Source of the DNA: Brachypodium distachyon
Lineage: Eukaryota > Streptophyta > Magnoliopsida > Poales > Poaceae
Direction: 5' to 3'
DNA: 64,000 nucleotides
Assembly (NCBI RefSeq): GCF_000005505.3
Contig: NC_016132.3
Coordinates: 24,480,501-24,544,500, forward strand
A program made the position numbers and the translations under genes. The number at the start of each line of letters is the position of its first letter. Position 1 is the stretch's first letter. The notes under the pieces were generated by a model. It was not told the DNA's origin and searched no databases. It saw only the letters and a list, made by a program, of their open reading frames with translations. Of this stretch, positions 1-10,534 are shown in pieces.

Positions 1-1605
1 GTAATGCCTGCTTGCCGTTGAATTCTGAAACTGGCTGCATGTGTCCTACAACTCGTGAAAACGGCGGCACTCGAATAGTGTGTGGCCGCACCTTACAGTC
101 GAACTCTGCCGCTACAAACTCGGGAGCGTTAGGCTCCCGCTCCTTTCGCTTTTTTCGTCGTTCGGTGTTACGGCAGTGTCCTCTCTCGGCTTCTTCATCA
201 TCGGGTAGTGCACTGTGCTCATTTCGAATTGAATTTTCTCCATCCGCCCATTTATTTGCTATCTCCATCAGACCTGCCACTATTTTTGGCATGCTCCATC
301 CCAGTTCTTCCTTAAAAGTGACGCGTTTCAACCCACGTTTGAAGGCGTCGACTGCGCTTTCGTCTGATATCTCTTTTGCTGCATTTTTTAGGGATGTCCA
401 TCGTTGTATGTAGGATTGAATGGACTCGCTCGATCTCTGGGTGCACGCTCGGAGTTCCTCCAACGAAACTGGTCTTTTATATGTTGCCCGAAACGTGCGG
501 GTAAAGACTTGATAGAGCTCATCCCACGAGCTGAGTTTGCCCTCTGGAAGACTAGCCAGCCATGTTCGAGCGTGCCCCTTGAGCTGCAACTGCAAGCATT
601 GCATGGCCGTGTTCTTCGTTCCTCCCTTCAGTCGCACCATTGTGAGGTAATCTTCTAACCAAGCTCGTGGCTCCTGAGATCAGTCAAACTTGATTGTGCT
701 CGACGAAACTGAAAATTGTCGGGCATCTTCGAGTTGCGAACGCGACGGCTAAAGCAGGCCGCGCCGCAAGGTTCATCCTCTTCTTCTGTGATGCGGCCAG
801 CACGGGCTGACCGCTTGCGATCGATTCTCTGCTGAGTAATAATATCACAAGCATCTCCTAGCACGAGGGTGTTGCGGTGGCGATTAGGCTGTTCTTCCGG
901 TCCCCGTCGTGGAGGAGTCGTGCGATTATTTTGCCGTGGGGAACCGTCATCCCTATGCCGCCGGGGCTCCGTCTGGTTCGAGTTGGGGCTCATGAGGGCA
1001 TTCCTGATGAGGCCTAAGCCGACCAGGACCTGCTTGTGAATTGCCGCCCTCGGGTCGTCATCCGGTGGCATAGTGAATAGGAGGTACGTGTTTGCAGCAA
1101 CCACGGCTCCTTGTGGCGTCCGTGGGAGCACCTCTCCCTGGGTATTGACTGTCATCAATTCATCATCCAGACTACGTGTCATGCTGATGCGATCTCGCTC
1201 GGAAATATTGTTGAACCAAGATTGATAGCGCAACGCTCTATATTTGGGGGTGCTTCGGGAGCAAGCATTGCGACACTGCGCTGAGAGCTGTCTGCGAGCA
1301 CTCGAGGCGTCGGCGATCTCTCGTCGTCGTTGTAGCTCGGCCTGCTCATCTCGCAGTCGAGCATGCGTAGTATTTAACGCATGATGATATGCCATCATCT
1401 CGTTGCGTGTGGCGTCTACTGGTAAAGGGGTAGTGCCATTAAGAGTGGCCTCAACCCGAACTTCCTCTTCCGGCGTGAGAATGATTGTTGGGCGATCATT
1501 GGTCACGTCTCCAGCGCGTGCCTCAGCGAAGATGGTTCTGCCGGCGCGGTGTCCGTCTCCACTGCTCTCGCCTACTTCCGCCGTGAAGACTTGTGGTAAG
1601 GTCAT
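1..1605 (-). pseudogene. Gypsy retrotransposon gag, disrupted, cut by window edge
   Basis: Minus-strand capsid (gag) gene of a Ty3/Gypsy element. Reading leftward from the likely ATG at 1605 (protein begins MTLPQVFTAE), there is a Glu/Arg-rich, coiled-coil-like stretch, then an Arg/Pro-rich linker. At about 690-1 comes the retrotrans_gag-type core, recognisable from WLEDYLTMVRLKGG, ARTWLASLPEG and the SWDELYQVFTRTFRATY pattern. The core is out of frame with the first part: a frameshift lies near 690-700, and an in-frame TGA follows KFD at about 682. Pol would lie left of the window. The gene sits directly inside the 5' LTR and PBS at 2051-2535, which fixes its orientation. No function is expected from this copy. 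Family membership is clear; the exact family name is not. Confidence 0.75.
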
Positions 1606-2050
1606 GCGAGGGATCGCGATTGCGTCATTGGGGTTGATTGCTGCACTCGAACAGGTATGGACGCTGTAAGGAGTGGGATCTTCAGCGAACACCGAGTGAT
1701 GTGAATCGCACTCGGTGCAAAAACATTTGGCCAAAATTAGCCCTGTTTCACCCAGCGAAAGCATCGGCCGTGAGGGATCAGTCGGCAACGCCTCCGAAGA
1801 ATCGCAGATCTGCCTTGTTGGTGACAAAACTGTGAAGGTGACAATTCCCTCGCGGCTGACTCGGAGTTTAAAGCCTCCGAACGACAGGTCCAGAAGACCG
1901 TTGAGGTCACGGAAAGTGGAGCGCAATTCCGGCTGGTGAGCTGAGAAGCTCAAGGACCCGAAGTGGATCGACTCCTCCGTGGTTGATGCGTTGTGGATTG
2001 AGAACAATATGGTCAAGAAGATCGTAGATCTGATGCACTTCTTCCCTACA

Positions 2051-2061
2051 GTTGGCGCCAA
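2051..2061 (-). other. Primer binding site of the Gypsy element
   Basis: On the minus strand TTGGCGCCAAC follows directly after the LTR terminus ...CCCCTCGTCA. TGGCGCC is a usual PBS start in plant Gypsy elements. It separates LTR (right) from gag (left). Confidence 0.6.
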
Positions 2062-2535
2062 TGACGAGGGGCTACCTCGGCAATATCCTGACTCAAGGGT
2101 TTTCGCCTGAAGGAGAGCACGGGGTGCACCAGCGATCTTGTCGACTAACAAAGACTAGGGGAGTCGCAAGGTTTACCCAGGTTCAGGACCCTCGGAAGGT
2201 AATACCCCTACGTCCTGCTTTTGGTGTATTGTATTGATCGGGATTACAGGGAAGCTATGAAGCTATGATGCGCAGATGGATCTGGTGTGTGCGTGTGTGT
2301 TCCCCCTTCCCGACTCCCCCTCCTAGCCTTATATACTGGCGGCTAGGTCTCGGGCGTGATAATCGGGAAGGTTACAATCAAATCAGTTTATTCTGGTACA
2401 AAAAGATTATGCTCCTTGGCTTGAGCCGCACTTTGAGGGACCCGACCTGCATATACTTGATGGGCCGTCGAGTGGACCTCCTGTTGGGCTGTATCGGGTA
2501 TATGAAGGTTGAGGACTCGAAGGGTCATTCCCTCA
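2062..2535 (-). mobile_element. Gypsy 5' LTR (TGACGAGGG type), right end eroded
   Basis: On the plus strand it begins TGACGAGGGGCTACC and ends ..CATTCCCTCA, where an intact copy (52427-52905) ends CCCTCGTCA. The two copies are collinear over the whole length. A minus-strand TATA (reverse complement of CTTATATACTGG, about 2328) lies inside. The block with TAATACCCCTACGTCCTGC at about 2200 is shared with other LTRs in the window. No target duplication can be defined because the outer end is joined to the gene-fragment segment that follows. Confidence 0.75.
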
Positions 2536-2702
2536 TTAGACGCCGCGATCCCTCTGCGCGAGCTGCCGCCTCCATGCTCCCTCTGCGCACGTCGCCGCCG
2601 CCGTCTGCGGTGGTAACATGACGGCGCTCCGTGAAGAGGAAGCTGTTCGGGGAGGAGTAGGCGGCGCAGGAAGGCGGGAAGAAGAAGAGGAAGAAGAGGG
2701 CA

Positions 2703-3334
2703 ATGCGGCCGAAGTTCACGCCGGACCTGCTCCTCTCTAACGCCGGCCTAGGCTTCGTCCTCTGCTACTTCCCCAAGGCCTTCAAGCCACGCGCCCGCCC
2801 CGGCCACGAGGTTTGTCTTGCAGCCTGCCTACACCCCACTTAAACCCTTCCACAGGTCTGTTCCCGATTTACTAATCGATTCGTGTAGCTGGAAACACAC
2901 CTCTGTGACATGATTGTGCTGCCCTTTCTTGTTATGCATTTTGGTTGGGGTGGGTTGATTGGTCTGTACAGTTCTGGTCCTTGCTCTGTTCTCGCAAGTT
3001 GATATGATGCACATGCACAGCTCTTTTGTTTTCACAAGCGTGCCGAACACAAATGTTTGAAAAGGATAAAGGAAAATGAACGCCCTGCCTGGAATTATTC
3101 TGTTATTTACTGCATATATGAACAAAGTGTGCAGCCTGTTGTTGGTCACTATAAAAGAATGTTTTTATTATGGTATGGCCTCCTAATTCTGATTTATTGT
3201 CTTGCTGTCAGGTGGAGGACCTTGGCAATCTGATCAAGATTTATGCTGACTGGCAATCCCACTTGATCCCTTATTACTCCTTTCAGCAGTTCGTGCGGAA
3301 AGTTGAGAAAGTTGGGGCCAGTAACCGCGTTAGA
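2703..3334 (+). pseudogene. Fragment of Swi3/TIPIN replication-fork protection gene
   Basis: Two exon pieces with correct splice sites. Exon 2703-2810 encodes MRPKFTPDLLLSNAGLGFVL and more, up to a GT donor at 2811. Exon 3212-3334 follows ..CTGTCAG, encodes VEDLGNLIKIYADWQ and PYYSFQQFVRKVEKVG, and ends at a GT donor. Joined they give 77 residues in phase, matching the Swi3 domain of the TIMELESS-interacting protein, which stabilises stalled replication forks. Missing parts: the N-terminal zinc knuckle found in plant homologues, the end of the Swi3 helix bundle (the expected next exon is not in 3335-3600) and the C-terminus. In-frame upstream codons give a basic KKKRKKR stretch preceded by a stop at 2658. 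It is a captured or duplicated fragment, not a working gene. Confidence 0.7.
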
Positions 3335-3601
3335 GTAAGCTACTTTCTTCCTTTCAGCGTTTTCCTACCATGCTGTTACAGACAAGTTGAGCAGTCCTCG
3401 GAGTATGTGGTCAACTTAACTTGTGTACTATAATTTATTTTATCTCTTTTAGGGTGGTTAGCTTAAGTTTATATGTATTTTGTCCTGCTAGATAGGATGC
3501 TTGAAATAGAATTAGTTATTGCCACCACCACTTGCGGCACTCCGTGAAGAGGAAGCTGTTCGGGGGAAAAGCGGGATGGGGAGGGGGAAAATGGTGAGGT
3601 T

Positions 3602-3720
3602 GGGCTAGCGTGGATCTGGCGGAGGAGGAGACCGCTCGTGCTGCTGCGGGGGAGGCCATGGTCATGATGTTGCGTCTGCAAAGGGAGAAGGCCAGGGTCC
3701 ACGTGGAATTTCTGCTTGGA
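3602..3720 (+). pseudogene. Fragment of GTD-binding (DUF593/zein-binding) protein gene
   Basis: The plus-strand reading EEETARAAAGEAMVMMLRLQ continues REKARVHVE. This is the characteristic start of the GTD-binding (DUF593) coiled-coil domain of plant myosin-binding/FLOURY1-like proteins (pattern AA-EAM-MILRLQ-EKA-V-ME). Only about 35 residues are recognisable, then non-coding sequence follows. There is no ATG start and no flanking exon. A 26-bp stretch just upstream (3541-3566) repeats the stretch before the Swi3 fragment (2627-2652), linking the two captures. The domain call rests on a short match. Confidence 0.5.
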
Positions 3721-4719
3721 TCAAAATTCAGTTTGTATAGCCCAACTGTCATGTCGATCTCTTTTTTTTCTTCTGAATTTCATCAATGTTACGCTTATTA
3801 TTATCACTTTCGCGGAAATTATAACATGTGGTGTATTTTAAAGTCCGTGGCAGCGAGCGGGCGAGGATTGAGGAACGAAGAGGTGATGTTATGAGCCTCT
3901 GACACTTCGTGCCATATCTTGGACTGTAGAGGTTATACTGCCTCTAGCTTGCCCTTCTTATGGTAATGGTCAGATACAGGTTGCAATGCTGTTCAATCTC
4001 TGCTTATTAAGGAAGTAAATATGATGCCTTCTTATGGTGTTCTAGAAAGATCATTTTGTATTTTTTCTGGACCGGGCTAAAAAAAATTCATCATCAGTCA
4101 ATGCTTGATGGTTGGGTAAAAGGTTTAGTTTTGTGGACTGGAGTATCTGTGAATTAGTACATTTGGCTTATGCTTGAGGCAATTTCATCAGCGTAATAGG
4201 ATGCCAGATTTGTTCTTGTTCATTGAATTTCGGGTTTTCTCCTATAATTTATATATGTTTTATTAGCTCAGTCTCATACTTTTTTGACCGGATGGTGATA
4301 TGTAATTTTTAGAAGGAAAGATATTGTTGTCTTCTGAGAGAGTAGATTATAAAGACAAAAAATTTGGAAGAATTTTTTTTAAAGGAATGTTTGGTGGTCA
4401 TTAAAGAAGATCGAACATAAAAAGATTTGATACATATCTTTGAGTATATCATATTATTTTGTTGTTCCGTTGCAACGCACGGGCATTTCAGCTAGTACTA
4501 TCTAAAATCCATCGGCCATTCCTAAAAACATTAAAAAAAAACAAGATTCATATAAGCAACTACAAGAAAAACCTATTCGGAGCTAATTTTAGCCCCACTA
4601 AAACCACAAAAATAACAAGATCAACTAGTGAGCGACATGTCCACTGAAATCATATCTGCACCTTCTTTTACTCCGATGGTATTGCGAATCAATAGGTTAT
4701 TTGTGTGTTTTATCCACGT

Positions 4720-5310
4720 CTACTTGGCGGGGTTTAGCTTTACCTACTTGTCGATTTATTCACACATATTTACTGGTTTATCCACGTCTGCTTACCAAGT
4801 TAGCTGTGTATCCTTACCAGGTTAGGTGAGCCAACTTACCATGTTACTTGAGAGTACTTATCAAATTAGCGGTGCCTACTTACCAAGTTAAGCGTGCCTA
4901 ATTACCAGGTTAATTGTGCCTGATTATCAGGTTAACCGTACTTATCAGGTTAGCGGTGCCTACTTACTAGGTTAATTGTGTGTATTTATCAGGTTAAGCG
5001 TGCCTGATTAACAAGTTACCGGTGCCAACTTACCAGGTTAGATGTGTATACTTACAAGGTTAGCTGTGTGTGCTTACCAAGTTAAGCGTGCATGAGTACC
5101 AGGTTACCGGTGCCAACTTACCAGGTTAGATGTGTATACCTACCAGGTTCGCTATGTGTGCTTACCAAGTTAAGTGTGCCTAGTTATAAGGTTAACGTTG
5201 CCGACTTATAAGATTAACCGTGCATGCTCAATTATCAGGTTAATTGAGCCTACTTACCAGGTTATCTGTGTCTAATTATCAGGTTAATTGTGGATGCTTA
5301 CCAAGTTACG
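4720..5310 (+). repeat. 22-bp minisatellite with an 88-bp higher-order period
   Basis: Degenerate tandem units of about 22 bp with consensus TGCCTACTTACCAGGTTAA run for nearly 600 bp. Units differ mainly after the GGTTA core. From 5021 and again from 5109 a four-unit block beginning GGTGCCAACTTACCAGG repeats, giving an 88-bp period. It starts about 225 bp beyond the Helitron-like terminus. No coding potential was seen. Units are too diverged and lack constant spacers, so this is not a CRISPR array. Confidence 0.85.
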
Positions 5311-5499
5311 CCTACTATGATTAAAGGAGGAATAATATGACAACTGAGCAGGATAAAACAACAACAACCACATGACACCTAGGTAACACACGACATGATA
5401 ATCAAGACTAAACAATACGCAAGTACTAGGTAGTACACGCATGGTAATAAAGAGCATGGCAACAACTTCATGTAACACATTTGTGTATCTACATGAGTG

Positions 5500-7530
5500 G
5501 ATAACGTAAAGACCACCATGCGTGAAATCATAGGTGATGTGTAACATTGACAAGTGTTTTAGGTGAAACATTGATGTGTATATTTTGGATAATATGGATA
5601 CTTATATGATGACTTGTATCTTGTTTGGACTTAGTGCTTTGCTAGTGGTGTGTTGATCCATTAGTTTCTTATGTGAAAACATGGCGTGAGTTGTGTGGAA
5701 CTTACCCTGAGTCAAGTCATGGACTTGTGCTCGTACTGATTATTTGTGTGTTCGCTTTCAGGTGTTGCCGGAGTTAGAGGAATGTGGTCGATGACGGGAT
5801 CGAGGGACGAAGCTTGGGAGAAGCTGAGGTCGAGGATCAATGTCATGCGGGACGTTCGTGCGAAGGAACAATGAAAGTGAAAACTATGATGATCCGAGAG
5901 GGCACCAGTTTGTCGAACGTTGTTTATACCGGAGATGTACGGTATTGGAGATATTCGACATGTGATGTTCGAGTTTGGAAGACATCAGAAGAAGAGTTGA
6001 TGGCATGGAGTGGCATCGACGTGAAGACATGTAGGTCCAGCCGTGGCTGGATGAGAACTGTTTAAAGATTAAACAGTAGCGTTATCAAGATGGCATCGGA
6101 TGGAAAAATGGTCCACATGAAAGTTGTGTGCGTCGTCGAGACGAACAACTTTTCTTTTGGAGTCATCTCAATCCGAGGTCGTCTGTGGCCCCACAGGCAG
6201 AATAACGACCGGGACAGAAGAGTTCGTGTTGGATTCGGAATCGGTTTAGAGTCGCGAATTTTCCCTTATAAATAGAGGGCGTGCTAGTTAGGGTTTTAGC
6301 AAGGACGTGAGGAAACTCAGAGCTTTGGATATAGATCAATTCTTGGAGAGTTCTTGGATGCATGGTTGCATCTTTTGTAATCGATCGACATCGTTGCAAT
6401 TAAGAGATTCGTTGGCGGTGTCATCTTTGTTCTTCTCGGATCTTCGTGGATTATTCGTGCTAGATCATTCTAACACTTTGCTGCAGATTTATCACGAGTT
6501 CATAATACTTTGCTGCAGGTTTATCACGAGTTCATAATACTTTGCTGCTTCAAATGCAAAATTTAGGTGTCTAGTTGCCAACACATCTACAGATTTATTA
6601 TTTTGGCATCGTAGACTTGGGCATATTGGTTTTGATCATCTTACTCGCATTAGTGGTATGAATGTCTTAAATGGTTTGCCTAAACTTAAGGGAGAAAAAC
6701 ATGTTGTATGCTCTCCTTGTAGACATGGTAAGATGGTTGTAGGTTCTCATGCACGCATTACTAGTGTCATGACTGATGCTCCAGGACAGCTTATACACCT
6801 TGATATAGTTGGTCCATCAAGAGTACAATATTTTGGTGGTAAGTGGTATGTTCTGGTGATTGTTGATGATTATTCAAGATATTCTTGGGTTTATTTTATG
6901 GCATCTAAGGATGAGGCTTTTAGTCATTTTAAGAGTCTTGTGAATAGATTAAGTGTTGAGCACCTAGGATCTTTGAAAACTATCACGGACAGAAAGGTGA
7001 TTTAGGGTTTGAACTTTCGGGAAAAGTTTTAATTTGCTTCCGCGCAATCATTCACCCCCCCTCTGATTGCCTATCTCGATATCACAATTGGTATCAGGAG
7101 TGATAATGGAACTGAATTTAAGAATTCATATTTTAATCAGTTTTGCGATGAACTTGTCATTGAACATCAATTTTCTGCACCTTATGTACCACAACAAAAT
7201 GGTGTAGTGGAGCGTAAGAATCAAACTCTAGTTGAGATGGCCCGTACTATGCTTGATGAATTTTCTACTCCTAGAAAGTTTTGGGCCGAAGTTATATCTA
7301 TTGCTTGTTATGTTTCAAATCTTGTGTTCTTGAGATCCAAAATTGGTAAAACGCCATATGAACTACGATTTGGACGTAAACCTGTTATATCTCACCTAAG
7401 AGTTTTTGGATGCAAATGCTTTGTTTTTAAATCTAGCAATCTAGATAAGTTTGTCCAAACAAGATACATGTCATCACATAAGTATCCATATTATTCAAAA
7501 TATCCACATAAATGTTTCATCTAAATATCC
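5500..7530 (+). mobile_element. Rearranged Copia retrotransposon derivative, left copy
   Basis: LTR-like sequence (about 5500-6540) joins integrase coding DNA (6541-6984). Then comes the LTR 3' tail ending ATCACA and a PBS-like ATTGGTATCAG (6981-7095), then more integrase (7093-7452). Last is the LTR start in antisense orientation (7453-7530). The same LTR sequence occurs inverted at 8230-9560, which allows the segments to be recognised. Switches occur at shared ATC or TATC triplets. Gag, RT and RNase H are absent. Confidence 0.7.
6541..7452 (+). pseudogene. Copia integrase, split by LTR tail
   Basis: First part (6541-6984): GAG-pre-integrase/integrase start with FWHRRLGHIGFDHL, the Cys pair in CSPCRHGKM, the first catalytic Asp region (LIHLDIVGPS) and VIVDDYSRYSWVYF, ending SLKTI. 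A 110-base LTR/PBS piece then interrupts. The reading resumes at 7096 as RSDNGTEFKNSYF (second catalytic Asp) and PQQNGVVERKN (catalytic Glu), ending near SSNLDKF. The break falls exactly between KTI and RSDNG. Stops in the inserted piece make the gene non-functional. The closest intact relatives would be Ty1/Copia polyproteins. Confidence 0.8.
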
Positions 7531-7782
7531 ACATAAATGTTTCATCTAAAAGCATAATATTTATTTTCATTGAATTTATATGCCAAGTCAATTCAACCTT
7601 GTCAAGCCTATATTTAAAACACCATGCCAAGCCTATGTCCAAAGTGCAATGATTAACAATCAGAAGCTTAAGGCAAAGGTTTCAATAAACACAGCAACTT
7701 CCAAGTTCATACCAAAGTGCAATGGTAAGCAGTCTCGTGAAGATGTAGTGCGACATTGGCATATTTAGATTGACAAATTTAT
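7531..7782. other. Unassigned spacer between the inverted Copia copies
   Basis: AT-rich sequence without a recognisable gene. A 25-bp segment (ATATCCACATAAATGTTTCA..) is duplicated in tandem at about 7500-7549. The word GGTAAGCAGTCTCGTGAAGA occurs at about 7723 and again at about 7820. These short duplications look like scars of the same rearrangements. Confidence 0.5.
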
Positions 7783-7789
7783 CTAGATT

Positions 7790-9560
7790 GCCAGATTTAA
7801 GAACAAACTTATGTGATATGGTAAGCAGTCTCGTGAAGATGTACTACTACTTATGTGATCAAACTTATCTAGATTGCCAGATTTAAGAACAAAGCATTTG
7901 CATCCAAAAACTCTTAGGTGAGATATAACAGGTTTACGTCCAAATCGTAGTTCATATGGCGTTTTACCAATTTTGGATCTCATGAACACACGATTTGAAA
8001 CATAACAAGTAGTAGATATAGCTTCAGCCCAAAACTTTCTAGAAGTAGAAAATTCATCAAGCATAGTACGGGCCATTTCAACTAGAGTTCGATTCTTACG
8101 CTCCACTACACCATTTTGTTGTGGTACATAAGGTGCAGAAAATTGATGTTTAATGACAAGTTCATCGCAAAACTGATTAAAATATGAATTCTTAAATTCA
8201 GTTCCATTATCACTCCTGATACCAATTGTGAGATCGAGATAGACAATCAGAGGGGGGTGAATGATTACGCGGAAGCAAATTAAAACTTTTTCCGAAAGTT
8301 CAAACCCTAAAACACCTTACTGTCCGTGATAGTAAAACAGCCTTGACTTTCGATTAGATGAACCGAAAAATACGTCTGAGTATCCAAAAGTAAGGTATTA
8401 AAATTATCTATCCAGCGCAACAAGAATCAGCCCAATCGGACATGTGAATCAAAAGATATGATCAAAACAGTAAGAGCTGACAGAAAGTTACGAGAATCAA
8501 TCTAGAACCAATTCGAGGAATAACTAGAAAGATCGTAGTCTTCCCTTGATCTCGTGAGAAATCTGCATCAAAGTATTACGAACTTGTGGTAAATCTGCAG
8601 CAAAGTGTTAGAAAGATATAGCATGAAGAATCCACGAAGATCCGAGAAGAACAGATATGACACCGTCAACAAATCTCTTTCTTGCAACGATGTCGATCGA
8701 TTACAAAAGACGCAACCATGCATCTAAGAACTCTCCAAGAATTGATCAAGATCTAAATCTCTGAGTTCCCTCACGTCCTTGCTAAAACCCTAACCTAGAC
8801 GCCCTCTATTCATAAGGGAAAATTCGCGACACGAAAACGAGTCCGAATCCAACAAGATCACCTCTGTTTCGTTCGTTATTCTGCCCGTGGAGCCCCCATA
8901 CGACCTCGGATTGAGATGACTCTAAAATCAAAGTTGTTCGTCTCGACGACGCGCACAACTTTCGTGTCGACCACTTTTACATCGGACGTCATCTTGATGA
9001 GGTTTTGTTCAGTCTTTAACAGCTCTCAACCAGCCAGGACTAGACCTAGGTTTCTACACGTCGATGCCACTCCATGCCATCAACTCTCCTTGTGATGTCT
9101 TCAAAACTCAACCATCACGTGTCGAATATCTCCAATACTGTACATCTCCGGTATAAACAACGTACGACAAACCGGTGCCCTCCCGGATCATCGTAGCCTT
9201 CACTTTCATTGTTCCTTCACTCGAATGTCCCACATGACCTTGATCCCTCGACGTCAGCTTTTCCCAAGCTTCGTCCCTCGATCCCGTCATCAACCACGTC
9301 CCTCCAGCTTCGGCAACACCTAAAAGCGAACACACAAATAACCAGTACGAGCACAAGTCCACGACTTGACTCGGGGTAAGTTCCAACACAACTCACGCCA
9401 TGTTTTCACATAAGAAACTAATGGATCAACACACCACTAGCAAAACACTAAGTCCAAACAAGATATATGTCATCACATAAGTATCCATATTATTCAAAAT
9501 ATCCACATAAATGTTTCATCTAAAGCACGTGCCAATGTTACATATACCTACGATTTCACA
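7790..9560 (-). mobile_element. Copia derivative, right copy, inverted
   Basis: The reverse complement begins with the same LTR as 5500-6540 and runs through an uninterrupted LTR to ..CTCACAATTGGTATCAG. At that PBS-like point it passes straight into integrase (AGGAGTGATAATGG, 8217 downward). So LTR and PBS are fused directly to the middle of integrase with loss of gag and the first integrase half. The same fusion point is used in the left copy. The LTR segment absent from the left copy (about 8324-8570) is retained here. Confidence 0.75.
7868..8217 (-). pseudogene. Copia integrase C-terminal half
   Basis: Minus-strand reading begins RSDNGTEF, contains PQQNGVVERKNRTLVEMAR and CYVSNRVFMRSKIGKTPYE, and ends SGNLDKF. 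It holds the second catalytic Asp and the Glu but not the first Asp. It is nearly identical to 7096-7452 on the other strand. It has no start codon of its own and is a relic. Confidence 0.8.
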
Positions 9561-10421
9561 TAGTAGCAACGAATAATCATGACAATAGATATTTCTCACG
9601 CACGAGAACAAGGTGGTTTGGTTTCTTGCGGTGGAACCATCGCCACACAAGTTCAAGTTTCAAATTTGACATGAGTGCTCGTATTTTTCTGGACTCATTA
9701 TATAGGAAGGTTTAACTAATGATGTTTTTCTTTGTATAGAAAGAAGGGTTCAGTGGGAGGGCAAAAGGTAGTTAAGTTTTAGGTTGGCTCTTGTTTTTTA
9801 CATACTTTCTTTTCGGTGTAATTTAATAAAGAAGTAGCAATTGATCATTTTATTTCATTTTTTTGCACTGGTAGTTCTTTTTCATTTGAAACATTAATCT
9901 CAAAACCCGCCGAGATGTATTTGGTGAGAGTGCGGTAGTGTCTGCTCAATGATGAACTAATGAAGCCGAATGAAACAGCAGCAGTTCTACAGAAGATGGA
10001 TGTGGGAGATACACGCTGGTGGAGAACATTCTAGAGAGGCTCCTCAGATCGAAGTTGCTGGGAGCAAGAAAAAGTGAAGCTGTTTCAAAATGGGTGCTCC
10101 GCACCGGCGAATTAGTGACTTTTGTCTTCGAAATCCGTAATGTGTTTGTCCGCTACTTAGTTTTCTATTAGTTAATTCATCACTTTTTTTTCTGCTGAAT
10201 TAGCGGTCTGACCCCCAATTTTGCACGGCTAGACTCACTTTTATACTGTCTAAAAGACATGGAACCGAGAGAAGAACGATGGCATGCAGTCTTGGATGCA
10301 CGATTCCAGATTTGTCTGGCCGGCCAAGCACAAGTAGGATGACACTCAGATTTACTTTATTTTTTCTCTCTAGATTAATAATTAAATATTAGCCATTAAA
10401 TAATTAAGATCAATGATGCTA
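9561..10421. other. Non-coding stretch, no gene seen
   Basis: AT-rich sequence without a credible ORF. Around 9905-9990 the words GAGATGT.TTTGGTGAG and CGGTAG resemble 19136-19200, hinting at a shared repeat. Nothing else is assignable. Confidence 0.5.
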
Positions 10422-10534
10422 CTCCCTCCGTCTCATATTAGGCGACTCAAATGTGACCAGATATGGATGTATCTATGCCAAAAAAGCGTCTAGATACATG
10501 TAATAAAAAGTCACTAATAATGGAACGGAGAGAG
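10422..10534. mobile_element. Stowaway MITE
   Basis: 113 bp, ends CTCCCTCCGTCTCATATTA and ..TAATGGAACGGAGAGAG, flanked by TA on both sides (10420-10421, 10535-10536). Typical Tc1/mariner-derived MITE. Confidence 0.85.

Larger units (their letters stand above)
2560..4495 (+). mobile_element. Helitron-like element carrying host gene fragments
   Basis: The right end shows a Helitron-type terminus. A short hairpin (CCGT 4467-4470 with ACGG 4479-4482, around GTTGCAACGC) is followed by GGGCATTTCAG and CTAG at 4492-4495, then a host T. No terminal inverted repeats or target duplications are needed for this class. The body holds fragments of two unrelated genes (2703-3334 and 3602-3720), which is what gene-capturing Helitrons do. 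No Rep/helicase gene is present, so it would be non-autonomous. The 5' TC end was not found, so the left limit is a guess. A Pack-MULE or plain duplication is possible. Confidence 0.45.

Noticed and set aside
4720..5310. CRISPR array
   Set aside because: Continuous 22-bp tandem repeat without spacers, in a plant genome.
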